The translations under genes were made by a program, and so were the position numbers. This document shows, piece by piece, positions 1 through 10,046 of a stretch of DNA of 64,000 bases (positions are counted from its first letter, which is position 1; every line of letters begins with the position of its first letter). The notes under the pieces are model-generated. The model was not told the DNA's origin, ran no database searches, and was given only the letters and a program-made list of their open reading frames with translations. Source of the stretch: Pseudeuparius sepicola (taxonomy: Eukaryota > Arthropoda > Insecta > Coleoptera > Anthribidae); assembly GCA_963920635.1 (NCBI GenBank), contig OY987308.1:1740225-1804224 (forward strand). The letters run 5' to 3'.

Positions 1-219
1 TTCGGTAGCAATTATGGATAGTTGATGCAAGTATCGGACACGAAAATTGAAGTTATAGCCAACCGTGATTTTATTATTTTTTTTTAGATTTAAGCTAAGC
101 TACTCGTAGTAGCGACAAAACGTCAGTAATTCGGTCAGTGGGTGAAGTTTAAATAATGGCTGACCTGGATTTTTGCTACGCTATTTTTTGACAAAGCGGT
201 GAAATGTCAAATAGCGCTA

Positions 220-449
220 TACAGGGTCCTCCAAAAAGGTCGCACATAAGTGTAAATTGTTTTTTAATTAATGATTGTTTATTTTCAAAATTAAACTTTT
301 GCTTTAAAAAAGATGAAAAATGACTCGCTTGAACGTGGTCACGTGACTTTCGCTACCTGCCAAAAATGACATTTAAAAAATAACATCGCTGAAAGTTGGT
401 TTATTTGTTAAAATTTCAAAAAGTTTTACTTAAAAAAGTTGTTTCTTTT
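220..449 (+). mobile_element. MITE family V, left half (TACAGGGTCCTCC end)
   Basis: The segment starts with a TACAGGGTCCTCCAAAAAGG end and continues with a body shared with 26095-26844, 27511-28140 and 43888-44305. Recognisable shared blocks are the ACGTGGTCACGTGACTTTCG block and the AAAAAGTTTTACTT block. No right terminus follows; the sequence runs into a microsatellite-tailed fragment. It is probably a truncated non-autonomous Tc1/mariner-type element. Confidence 0.6.
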
Positions 450-531
450 ACAAGTTTTTATTTAACTTGCAATGTATGTATGTATGTATGTATGTATGTA
501 TGTATGTATGTATGTATGTATGTATGTATGT
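450..531 (-). repeat. S-element terminus with (ATGT)n microsatellite
   Basis: ACAAGTTTTTATTTAACTTG is followed by about 15 ATGT units (472-531). The same terminus joined to the complementary (CATA)n occurs at 40941-41073 and 49400-49441, so this is a truncated end of the S family in the minus orientation. The three ORFs across it are microsatellite translations, not genes. Confidence 0.6.
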
Positions 532-539
532 TAGTTTGT

Positions 540-945
540 TTAGGTCGAATCTTCCAAGCGTTTGCGTTGAAATTGCCAAAACGTGCCCCAAAACACCTGT
601 TGACTTCAATATTCGAAAAATAAAATTTTCACCTCCTGCTTTCAAATGTTGCAGATCAACGGTACATTAAAACTGAAGAAAAAAATGTCAAATGACCATT
701 GGTCGAAACACATTCTTTTCTTGAAATAGGGTGTCCAAATTTTGTCGAGTTTCAATCTGTTCCATTTTGAAAGCGAACATTTGTTGGGACTTTGTTCATA
801 TGGGTTTTTTTTCTCGCTTTAAATGGTACAGTCGTTGTGCAATATTTGAAAGCAGTAGGTGAAAATTTTATTTTTCGAATGTTGAAGTCAACAGGTGTTT
901 TGGGGCACGTTTCGGCAATTTCAACGCAAACGGTCGATGTTATGG
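540..945. mobile_element. Fold-back element, family R
   Basis: The left arm (about 545-660) and right arm (about 835-945) are inverted copies. Both contain CGTTTGCGTTGAAATTGCC and CCCCAAAACACCTGTTGACT or their complements. The loop is about 170 bp. One arm recurs alone at 15788-15896, so this is a dispersed family. No coding sequence or target-site duplication was recognised. Confidence 0.6.
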
Positions 946-1102
946 TTATGAAACAAGAGTACCTTTTTGTTGCAGAATGAAAAGATGCACTAAAACGATG
1001 CGAAAATGCGATTTCAAAAAACAAACCTCAACGCCCCGTATCTTTTAAACAAAATATTAGTCTCAATCGTAATATTTTGGCCCAAAATATATGCGGTTGC
1101 AC

Positions 1103-2143
1103 CAGGCACTCTTTAAAATAAGGGCACCCAGCATATCACAGTCTATCACATAGGAAAAGTGAAGCCTTGAGGGGAAGTTTGTTTTCTGTCGACTTCATGT
1201 TATATGTCAGTGTCCAACTGCCATCAGGTTTTATGTGACATGCCAGTGCCATAGATTCTAAAGGAGGCAATTTCCCATCATAATTCACAATTTTTAACTT
1301 TTCTAACTTCCAGATACTCAGATGTGTCAATTGAAGGTAATGCGGCCGCCTGTAGTAGTCCCAATAATTATTGCAACCAGATTTTTCCTGTATCACCTTT
1401 AGTAATCCTACAATAATTGTAGGATTACTACTTATACGTAATGGAAATAATTTCCATTACGTGGGCATTACGTATAAGTAGGTAGTTCAAAACAAAAATC
1501 GTATTTCGAAAATTTTAAATTCTTAAGCAGGTAGCTTCAGTCAGGTCTTTTTTTAAAGAGTTTTTATCTATACGACTACAAGTTTATTTTAAGTTTATGA
1601 GGTACCATGGGGAAAAAATAAAATTCAAAAATTTTATAATGAACACCGAGAAAAACTACCTACATCATTAGAACTACTAGACCCAATATTATTAGTCCAT
1701 CCCGAAATCTGTGAAAGTTCTTTGGGTAGATACATTCAACAAGGGAAGAAAGTTCAAGTATACATATTACAAATGGATTGAGGAACCTGGTAACAAGGTG
1801 ACAAATTCATAAATAAGCATAATCGGCACTGACTTACCATACTTATTACTTAAATTTGTGGAAATAATTGCTGGAAATCAAAATTTCAACTATAAAATAA
1901 ATTCCTTTCATTTGACAGTTGCCACATTCTGCAGTTGTATAGGTACACAAAATTGTCAAGTCAAATTTTTAGAAATCATGGAAACCATTATTAATTTTTA
2001 CTAACAATCAAAGTACCTGTTTTATTAATAGATTCTCCAATAAAATGGCATACTTGGCATCACTGATACTATTAGAATGAGGAAAGAATAGGCCTCACTT
2101 TGGAAAGTATAATGCTGGGTCCCCTTATTTTAAAGAGTCCCTG
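1103..2143 (+). mobile_element. Non-autonomous hAT element (copy 1)
   Basis: Terminal inverted repeats of about 32 bp: it starts CAGGCACTCTTTAAAATAAG and ends with the complement of CAGGGACTCTTTAAAATAAG. It is homologous to 5930-6440 and 54724-55708, which have perfect 8-bp TSDs. Here the flanks (GGTTGCAC / GGTGCCCT) no longer match, so the copy is older. There is no transposase; the 86-aa minus ORF inside is not conserved in the shorter copy. Confidence 0.8.
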
Positions 2144-2501
2144 GGTGCCCTTACTAATGACTCACCCTGAATATTTTTTAATTTTTTTGCAAGGTTTGAC
2201 ATTTCAAAAAATTCCAAATAATCACGCGTCAACCTCCAACAATCAAGTTGACAAAATTGTCATGACTACACCTGTATCCATAACAATTTGTGGCGACATA
2301 CTTATACATTGTGCCACAACCAATATTGCGAATCAGTTTATTTATAAAATATCCAAGCATGCGTAATTATCTAATTGTAAATTATGAATGGGCTATTTTT
2401 GGCTGATAAAAGCAACATTATTGAAAAATGAGGAAACGATGTGAATGACCAATGTCAAATACGTCAATCATTTACAATTATTATTACCTACTGTGTAGTT
2501 G
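2144..2501. other. Intergenic or intronic, no gene seen
   Basis: AT-rich sequence. A CACCCTGAATA end-like motif near 2162 may be a decayed MITE terminus. No exon or RNA gene recognised. Confidence 0.4.
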
Positions 2502-2830
2502 TACAGGGTGGGCCAAATTGGACACTTTTAATGAGAAACTCCTATTTTTGACGGAGATAGACGAAAACTGATATCGGTGTCTGATGCTCATTTCTTATGA
2601 TAAACTTAATGGAGAAAAACGCAAGTCGATATCTGTCACCGTTCTTGAGTTACAAGGCGTTTTTCGAAACTGTGCGTTTTCGAAAAGTGGCCGTAACTTT
2701 TTTTAGGTTGAAAATTTTGTCTTCCTGTAAAAACATTTCTAAAGCATTTTTTTAGTAGAATCCAATGCTGCTACTAAATTCTTTTTCATGTTAATGGTTT
2801 AAAAGTTACCGATGAAATTTTTTTTTGCAT
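2502..2830 (+). mobile_element. Solo MITE end, TACAGGGTGGGCCAAATTGG
   Basis: A TACAGGGTGGGCC terminus is followed by sequence typical of the TIR interiors here (the GTTACAAGGCGTTTTTCGAAA block). I found no matching right end, so the limit is approximate and the copy is probably truncated. Confidence 0.45.
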
Positions 2831-3149
2831 TTTTTTATATAGCAAAAAATTACCATTCCAAAAATATATAACACTTAATGATTTAGTGATTTTTTACTAG
2901 AACCTTAGCCCGAATTTGATAAGCCCAAAACCTGACCCCTTAGAAAAATTATTGTCACAGCAATTTTTAAAAAGGAAAACGCAAGTGATTATTGTATGTA
3001 GAATTGTTTATTTACTCGTACATTCTCATTTCTGGAACATATAGTAACTTATTCTTGAGTATAAAACTTTGGGCTTCCAATTTTGCAAATTATTATTTGT
3101 TCATAATATGTCACAGTTGTTATTAAAAATAATGTTCGCTTTTATTTAC
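2831..3149. other. AT-rich spacer
   Basis: No supported feature. The 89-residue plus ORF beginning at 3069 is a T-rich, Phe/Leu-rich translation that runs into the T repeat. Confidence 0.4.
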
Positions 3150-3600
3150 CTATTTCTTTTATTTTTCTATGATAATATTGATTCTCGTAAATGTATTCCC
3201 ATTTTATTTAGCTCCAAATTATTTTTTCTATCTGTTTCCTATTATTTGTTGTTCTATTCTTCCCCTCCCTCTTTTCTTCTCACGAACTTTCTCTTTTTTT
3301 TTTCTAAAAATACTGTTTCTTCTCTTCTCCTGAAATGACAGACGGCAAATTCACTGTAGAGTCGTTTCTTAATTATACATCTTTGAACTTATTTTGAATA
3401 CTTACCTACTTGAATTTAATTTGACATGGTGAACTTGTAAAGATCGTAATAGTAGTTATTGGTCGTGTTCAGCACTTTCGACAAGAAGTAGACAAGGCTC
3501 AGAATCTTTGTGTGACAAATCTATACATGTTCTGATGCTCTTGAAGACAGTACTCCGAGGTCTGTCATAGTCAGTGTCAAATGTGACCATTGGTGTGAAA
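3150..3600 (+). repeat. Dispersed repeat T, copy 1
   Basis: This stretch, including the pyrimidine-rich CTTCCCCTCCCTCTTTTCTT block and the CAGTGTCAAATGTGACCATTGG block, recurs in inverted orientation at about 54222-54648. No TIRs or ORF identify the class. The two copies lie 51 kb apart. Confidence 0.6.
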
Positions 3601-3876
3601 TTTGTACACCATTATACATACCTACCTACATTGCAAGTTAAATAAAAGCTTATAATAATAAAAAAATTAAACGTTAAACTTTTTGAGAATTAGCATTTTC
3701 TATATTTCGCTAAAATTGTTGTTGTTTGACACAATAAATCGAGACTTGATCTACTAACCTCAATCTTTGCATATCGAGAACAAATTCTAATTCTAGATTT
3801 GGCAATTTGCATTCTCATATTGTAATAGTAGCCTGTACCGGTTGAATCAGATGTAATTCGCCCTGGTCTACTTTTT

Positions 3877-4606
3877 ACAAGCTTTTATTTAACCTGCCCT
3901 GTTAGTATATGTATGTGTGGGTGGAATATTGCAAGCTGAATTAGAACCACTTCCTGACATCCGATTGAGCTGAAATTTTGCATACACCTTTAATTCCGGT
4001 GACAATACAATATGCAATACTCAATATTGTAATACGTTCAAAATGGCCGCCGCTCCAAGATGGCGGATGAGGTATTTTTTGACAAACCCCCTTAATATGG
4101 GTATCAAAGGAAAGGGCTTGAAAAGTAGAAAACGATAAAGTTAGTGACATCACACTAAATTGAATATGGCCGCCGCTCAAGATGGCGGATTACCTATTTG
4201 ATACCCAACGTGGGTATCAAATGAAAGGGCTCGATGTGTAGAAAACAATAAGGTTAATGACTTCATACGAAATCCAATATGGCGGCCGCCCCAAGATGGC
4301 GGACTAAATTTCTTTACCACCCTCCTGACATGGGAATCAAATAGGTACTAAAAAGCACAAAATAAAATTGAAAATAATTAAAAAACCTTTTTAAAAACAA
4401 GCTTTCATGTACTAAAACGAATAAAATAAGTTTAGGTTTTCGTTAAGATAATTCAATTCCAAATTGCGACAAGTTTTTGCAAATTGAAAAGCTTGTCGCG
4501 CGAAATGTAAAGAAAAAAATGAATACTTTGGCAAATAGGTATTTGCTTATCAACCAATCACTGTCCAATAAAATTTGCAAAAACTTGTCGCAATTTGGAA
4601 TTGAAT
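3877..4606 (-). mobile_element. Microsatellite-tailed fold-back element S (copy 1)
   Basis: Minus-oriented copy. From the left it has the ACAAGCTTTTATTTAAC terminus and a short TATG-rich stretch. Three divergent units with AAGATGGCGG / GGCCGCC motifs follow (4041-4310). Last is the fold-back with AAAACGAATAAAATAAGTTT and GCGACAAG hairpin arms (4385-4606), truncated at its outer end. It is homologous to 9118-9548, 28580-29255, 40148-41073 and 48824-49441. Non-coding. Confidence 0.75.
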
Positions 4607-4929
4607 GTTGTCATGGACATATCATTTTGAGCATCTACTGTTACATCTTTTTTTTATCATGAAGCTGAATTGTTACCTGATATTGTTCTTGTTTTAATGT
4701 TCAATAAAAATAATTAAATTGTTTGACGCCCTCCTACTATGAATTTTTACTTTATTTTCTGGGAACAGTCAGGGGAATGTAGGAAAAATATTGTGTTTTC
4801 AAGAAAAAATGTGGAGAGAAAAAAGTTTCTTAAACAAAAGGGCTACACAAAGCATATTTTTGATATACCTACGCAAAAATGACCCACAAAAAAGTTCGAG
4901 CAAAAAAATTAATAGGGGTTGTTAGTTTT
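4607..4929. other. AT-rich spacer
   Basis: No gene or repeat boundary recognised. An AATAAA-like string occurs near 4703 but no coding sequence accompanies it. Confidence 0.35.
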
Positions 4930-5281
4930 TACCCTTTTTTTAGGGCAGTGTGTAAATGAATAAACTACCCTAAGGCGTCTTCCAGTAAGTAGACAACACA
5001 TACCAAATTTCAAATTTTTAAGTAGCGCCGTTATTGAGATATAAATAAAAAAATACTTTTGGGTCACCCTGTAGACCCGAATAACTTGGCGAGGAAGGCC
5101 CAAATCGAAAAATTTTATATGAAAGACCCCCCTTAAAACCACCTGCCGAAGACCCCTTTAAAGTATTTACTACACATTCTGACTCACCCTGTATATAGTT
5201 TATACGAAAAAGTTCGGTTATTTTTTGAAGATCCATCACCTGTTAAAGTCCTGCTAGGTACAAAAAATGGATTCACCCTGT
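4930..5281 (-). mobile_element. Cluster of truncated MITE ends
   Basis: Three CACCCTGTA-type ends lie close together, at about 5063, 5185 and 5275. The segment 5187-5281 matches the right end of the fold-back at 60081-61260 (shared blocks GTTATTTTTTGAAGATC and GTTAAAGTCCTGCTA). This suggests sequential insertion and deletion. The ORFs across it are shadows. Confidence 0.55.
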
Positions 5282-5421
5282 ATCTGAAACTTTTTTCCTA
5301 ATCTCAAAAATGTGGAAATTAGGATGGGTGAAAAAATATACGAGATCACATGCAAATTTATTAACGATTTATGAATTAAGAACTATTCTGGAAACCCCTG
5401 TAATACTATTCTGGAACCCAC

Positions 5422-5761
5422 TGTATAACGCACGGGTAATCTTGAGGTACGTTGGGTGCTGCCGCTTTTTATAAAAGAGATTTTCCTTGAAAATCTATTT
5501 ATAGCCCCCAAGGGTCGGTTACTTTTCCCAAGAAGTCAGTCACCTCTCCTTTGGTCTGCCATCTTGCTCTTGCTTCTTTCTCTGATGGTTTATTTTTAGG
5601 TTTCTACCGCCGTTCTTGGTGTTGTTGGCTTCTCGTTCGGAGGAAGAACCGCTTGCTTCGTTCGATAAATAAAGTTCACTCGTCCATAAATGTTTTACAC
5701 GAGAAGAAAGCTTGTACCTATTTCTTCTTTCGTTTTGGGCATTTTTCTCAGTGTTCTAACA
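5422..5761 (+). mobile_element. Probable solo or truncated LTR, gypsy-like
   Basis: The segment begins TGTATAACG and ends TCTAACA (TG...CA). It contains TATA-like sequences (TATAAAAG at 5470 and TATTTATAG at 5496), an arthropod-type initiator TCAGT at 5536-5540 and an AATAAA at 5668. It is followed directly by GGCGACAAGATC, which resembles the primer-binding site of gypsy-type elements. It is more GC-rich than its surroundings. No second LTR or gag/pol lies in the window and the 5' limit is inferred, so a host promoter is the alternative. Confidence 0.4.
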
Positions 5762-5890
5762 GGCGACAAGATCTAAATGAGGAAGCGGTTTCTAACGGCT
5801 TCCCACGCATTTCCTTGAAGCAAAAGTGTTACGTAACGTCACCCATGTCTACTGAAATGCCTACATGGAATACTATGCATAATGTACAGG
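5762..5890 (+). mobile_element. Putative PBS and leader remnant of the LTR element
   Basis: GGCGACAAGATC at the LTR boundary resembles a gypsy PBS. About 115 bp of leader-like sequence follows before the next insertion. The 123-residue ORF crossing the LTR and this leader has no domain I recognise and is probably incidental. Confidence 0.3.
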
Positions 5891-5929
5891 GTCATTCAAA
5901 CTCGAAGTCATGTGCAAACTAGGGACTCT

Positions 5930-6440
5930 TTAAAATAAGGGGACCCAGCACGTCACGGTCTATCACATAGGAAAAGTGAAGCCTTGAGGGTAAGTTTGTT
6001 TTCTGTAGACTCCAAGGAGACCACAAGGGGGCTGGTACAAGGTTATGTTATATGTCAGTGTCCAACTGCCATCAGGTTTTATGTGATAGATAGTGCCATA
6101 TATTCTAAAGGAGGCAAAAAATTTCCCATCATAATTCACAATTTTTAAGTTTTCTAACTTCCAGATACTCAGATGTGATAAAGAATTTCAACTATACAAC
6201 AAATTTGTTTCATTTGACAGTTGCCATATTCTGTAATTGTCGACACAACATTGTCAAGTCTAATTTTTAGAAATCATGGAAACCATTATTAATTTTTACT
6301 AACAATCAAAGTACCTGTTATATTCATAGATTCTCCAATAAAGTGGCATATTCGGCATCACTGGTATTATTAGAATGAGGAAAGAATAGGCCTCACTTTG
6401 GAAAGTATAATGCTGGGTCCCTTATTTTAAAGAGTCCCTG
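5930..6440 (+). mobile_element. Non-autonomous hAT element (copy 2)
   Basis: TIR TAGGGACTCTTTAAAATAAG at the left and its complement ending GAGTCCCTG at the right. It is flanked by a perfect 8-bp duplication, GTGCAAAC (5922-5929 and 6441-6448), which fits the hAT pattern nTnnnnAn. At 511 bp it is an internally deleted version of the roughly 1-kb copies at 1103 and 54724. Confidence 0.88.
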
Positions 6441-6535
6441 GTGCAAACGAAGTGGGACCAAATGAAGATTAGATCGCAACTAAATTTAAAATTTTTGACA
6501 AACGACGTTCTGCGTCGCGACTCCCATATATAATA

Positions 6536-7928
6536 TACAAGGTGGCTTGTACAATGTGTCCAGGATAAGAATGAACAGCATGGGGATCTTGCAACGGTTA
6601 AATGGGGAAAAAGTTGCGCAATTTTGAGGTCAATAAAATGGTATAAACAGATTTCTAATATCTTTTTTCGTTTTTGAGTTATTTTGAAAAAAGTGAAATT
6701 TTGCGTTTTCGATTTCATTTTTTTCTGAAGTTGTTATCACAGATAGGAAAAAAACACTTTCTTATGGCACTTTTTAACGGGCTTTAAGATGGCATTTTTA
6801 GATTTGTTCTACAACATTTCGTTTTTGAGAAACCATCTTCAACTTTATTTTTTTAATACCTACCTGGATTTTTTTGCAGATTTTGAAAAATATTTTTAAA
6901 ATGTTTTGAGGCAATTATACTGAAAATTCCTTTCTTCCATTCATTTTTTCTATTGCGGCCCTGTATTTAATAATAATAAATCTAAACATTAATCAGTATT
7001 GTCAACAATTTAACTTGCACTTTATTTTTACTTCGAAAATTTAATATTTTTAAATACGGCCCTCTCTGTTGTTGTACAGTAAACAGTGTCGCATTGTGTT
7101 TTAGAGTAAATTCTTCGCTTTTTCTAATTGTGAGAAGAAAGCTTTAAGCCAATGAAACCAATAACTTTTGCCATTTATTAATTGCAACAATACATTCGTT
7201 CGGCCTCTACACTATTTCTGTGACGCAAGATACAACATGCTAACATGTTAAATTTGTCGTCATTTGAAAAGGCACCCTCCATTTCTAATAATACAAATTA
7301 TTAACTAAATGATACAGTGGGAGTTATGACAAATGGCAAGGGGTTGGTTTCGTTGTTTCAAAGCCTTCTATAGGTGGAGGATTTTTATTTTTTTTATTAT
7401 CGTACGTGACTTTTTTGTCGTCCTTTTTTTGGTTCTCCGATTGAAAGATAAGTTGTAAGTTAAATTGTTGACAATACTGATTAGTACTTAGACTTCTTAT
7501 TATTAAATACAGGGCCGCATTACAAAAAATGAATGGAAAAAAAGGAATTTTCAGTATAATTGTCTCAAAAATATTTCTTGTCATACATCATGGTATTTGC
7601 AATCAAAAGTGCTTTCAAAATCTGCAAAAAAATCCATGTCCGTATTTAAAAAAATTAAGTTGCTCAAAAACTAAATGTTGTAGAACAAATCTAAAAACGC
7701 CATCTTAAAGCCCGTTGAAAAATGCCACAAGAAAGTGTTTTTCTTTTTTTTCCTATCTGTGATAACAACTTCACAAAAAAATAAAATCGAAGACGCAAAA
7801 TTTCACTTTTTTCAAAATAACTCAAAACGAAAAAAGATATTACAAATCTGCTGTTCTATCTCTCACTGTTTGCAAGATTCCCATGCTATTCATTCTTATC
7901 CGGGACACATTGTATAAGTCACCCTGTA
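6536..7928. mobile_element. Fold-back MITE, family C
   Basis: Starts TACAAGGTGGCTTGTACAAT and ends with the complement of TACAGGGTGACTTATACAAT. Both ends are flanked by TA (6534-6535, 7929-7930). The arms are inverted repeats of about 330 bp, sharing ATAAGAATGAACAGCATGGG and the AGATGGCATTTTTAGATTTG block. A second inner arm pair carries GTATTGTCAACAATTTAACT. A 5' half of the same family is nested at 47345-47885. No transposase remnant was seen. Confidence 0.8.
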
Positions 7929-8320
7929 TAATATAGTAAATTTGTGTACGTATGTATCAGAAATTGCGAAAATGATGTGTAGTCAGTAACCTCATTTTTA
8001 TACACAACACATTAGATTAAATCAATGACCCTTAGTTCCAATCATGGGGTTTCTCAGAAAATGTTTATTTGCGCATATAAAGGAATTTCCCTGTTCACGT
8101 GAACACAGGATGAAACGCACTGAATTTCCTCTATGGAAATTTTCCACCATGAACACCTAAAGGGTTTCCTTTATTATTATTGCACTATTGACACTAAGAA
8201 TTATAGTCATTTTAACCTCATCATGTTCTTGAAAATATTCCAGACGTGTTTGGAACAAGGTGGGGATCATTTTCAACAATGTTTGTAATGTCTCTAAGAG
8301 TGTTTTTTTTATATTAAAAT
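7929..8320. other. Unique spacer with a 14-bp palindrome
   Basis: No gene seen. TGTTCACGTGAACA (8093-8106) is a perfect palindrome with a CACGTG E-box core. Its function is unknown. Confidence 0.4.
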
Positions 8321-8737
8321 GTGTTTTCTTATAATCGGCATAAAGTGTCCCAAAATCGTCATTAAAAGCTCAGAAATCGGCACTGAAAAGTAGGCCTTGG
8401 CAAAATGTAAACATCAAACGTCAGACGCGGAGCCATCGCCCGTCAAAAGAGACCAAATATTCAAAACCCGGCCAATAGAGTCCCATTTAACTTTTCGTAG
8501 ACATTGCGAAATTGTTACCTATAGAAGCGCAATCTTTCAATGTACCTAAATATTTTAGTAGGTTTGAATATGATTCTATTTTACATGGAGGCTGCACAAC
8601 AGGCAACAGTTTGGAGTTTTTGTTGGGAAGCGCCGTGCCTGGTCATACTTGACCTAGGTAGAGCGATCGTCAAAGTCAAGCAACGCCGTGCGCAGTTGGT
8701 TCATGGACGGGTGATCCCTTATGATTATTTTTTTTAG
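8321..8737 (+). repeat. Dispersed repeat P with 5S-rRNA-like tail (copy 1)
   Basis: About 415 bp shared with 29751-30189, including CCCAAAATCGTCATTAAAAG, CATCAAACGTCAGACGCGGA and AAAACCCGGCC. Similarity stops just after the 5S-like tail, at GATTATTTTTT. The 65-aa ORF across the tail is incidental. Possibly a SINE or another small retroelement. Confidence 0.6.
8657..8728 (+). ncRNA. 5S rRNA-like segment (partial, degenerate)
   Basis: The segment contains GCGATCGTCAAAGTCAAGCA, then ACGCCGTGCGCAGTTGGTTC, then ATGGACGGGTGATCCCTT. The order resembles the internal control region of 5S rRNA genes: the AAGTTAAGCAAC box A, the intermediate element and the GGGTGACC box C. The 5' half of 5S rRNA is missing and several positions differ, so it is a 5S-derived part of a repeat, not a functional 5S gene. 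Confidence 0.45.
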
Positions 8738-9117
8738 TCTTGTTTTAGTCTTGTGTTTGAAAGTTTAAACATATCTTGATGAGAACCACACAGAGACATG
8801 TGGCAAATTTCAGATTTTTTTCAGTTTGTCTTCACTCGGTCATATTTAAAATAGAAAATTGTTATTCCTACCTACCAATAATAATAATTTGTTATTTTCC
8901 AGAAAAATAAAATAAAGATGGAATCAAAATTAATGTCGTAATATTTTATTTCAACATTAAAACAAATTAACTCCAGATCCTTATTAGTTCATTATTACTC
9001 TGAAGTAAAAAAATATCAACTCTTATTCACACAAAAAAGTAATTAAATTAAAAATTAAGAATAAACATTCGTTCTCAGCTTACTTTGAGTGTCAATTCGT
9101 TGCAGTAGAGAGTTTTT
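8738..9117. other. Spacer, no gene seen
   Basis: AT-rich. A TTGTTATTTTCCAG string near 8900 resembles a plus-strand 3' splice site but is not followed by coding-like sequence. Confidence 0.35.
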
Positions 9118-9548
9118 ACGAGCTTTTATTTAACTTTATTTTGCAAACTGAATTAGAACCAAAATGGCCGCCGCTCCAAGATGGCGGACTAACTTTCTTT
9201 ACCACCCTTCTGACATGGGAATCAAATAGGTACTAAAAAGCACAAAATAAAATTGAAAATAAAAAAAAGCTTTTTAAAAACAAGCTTTCATACTAAAACG
9301 AATGAAATAAGTTTAGGTTTTCGTTAAGATAATTCAATTCAGAATTGCTTGTCGCGCGAATTGTAAAGAAAAAATGCATACTTTGGCAAATAGGTACTTG
9401 CTTATCAACCAATAAAATTAATTGGTACCTACTTTCATCAACATTTGGCGCGACAAGCTTTTCAATTGCAATTTGGAATCGAATTATCTTAACGAAAACC
9501 TAAACTTATTTTATTCGTTTCAGTACATGGCTTAAATGAAAGCTTGTT
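9118..9548 (-). mobile_element. Microsatellite-tailed fold-back element S (copy 2)
   Basis: Minus-oriented, internally deleted copy with no microsatellite. It has the terminus GAGCTTTTATTTAAC, one unit with GGCCGCC...AAGATGGCGG (9165-9190), then the fold-back arms with AACGAATGAAATAAG and the CGCGCGAA / TTGGCGCGACAAG motifs, ending CTTAAATGAAAGCTTG. Confidence 0.7.
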
Positions 9549-9607
9549 CTTAAAAACGTTTTTTTTATTTTCAATTTTTTCCTCTCGCATTTCATGTAGA
9601 TATATTA

Positions 9608-9687
9608 TTAAGTTACCAAATGAGGTTGTCTCTTATTTTCTGCGAGTCTATATATAGCGCCAGTCTCGGTAACGATGTGGTTGACTT
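9608..9687 (-). CDS. Candidate terminal coding exon (exon 5) of a minus-strand spliced gene
   Basis: On the minus strand a strong 3' splice site (CCTTTTTTTAG) precedes an 80-nt segment. Read in phase 1 after exon 4, it gives EVNHIVTETGAIYRL, then AENKRQPHLVT and a TAA stop. Composition is balanced and coding-like against an AT-rich background. The frame also stays open upstream of the splice site, so a longer exon or an unrelated chance ORF is possible. A GTAACT string just before the stop could be a weak alternative donor. The product is not recognised. This is the least certain member of the chain with exon 1. Confidence 0.35.
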
Positions 9688-10046
9688 CTAAAAAAGGATA
9701 GGCGCCAACCTCTTCTCTGGAAACCAGTTGCAACAGCATTTTCGCAATTACCGCAATAAAAAAAGGATTTTTTAAAATTGTGTTAAGCGCGAGATATTTT
9801 AAAAAACGGTACCGCATAATTTTGACAATAATCTCTGTAACCTTTGAACAATAATAATAATTTACAAAAAATGCTGTTATCTTTGGACTAAGACTAGTTA
9901 GTAGTAGGAATTGTACAGGGTTATTCATACAACAATATACCCCGTTAACTTTTTTGTTTTTAATTTTGGAAAATAAAAATGTTATTGCGAGAATATTATA
10001 AATATACATTTGGCAGTTTACATTAATTGTTGTGTTCCCACAAGTA

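Noticed and set aside
396..670. Three ORFs over the (ATGT)n tract
   Set aside because: They are microsatellite translations (MYVC / YIHT repeats) on both strands.
3380..3420. Minus donor CAAGTAG|GTAAGT as an extra exon
   Set aside because: It lies in repeat T, the other T copy lacks the donor, and the phase does not fit the chain.
5551..5922. 123-residue plus ORF
   Set aside because: It crosses the LTR end, PBS and leader and has no recognisable domain; better explained by the LTR fragment.
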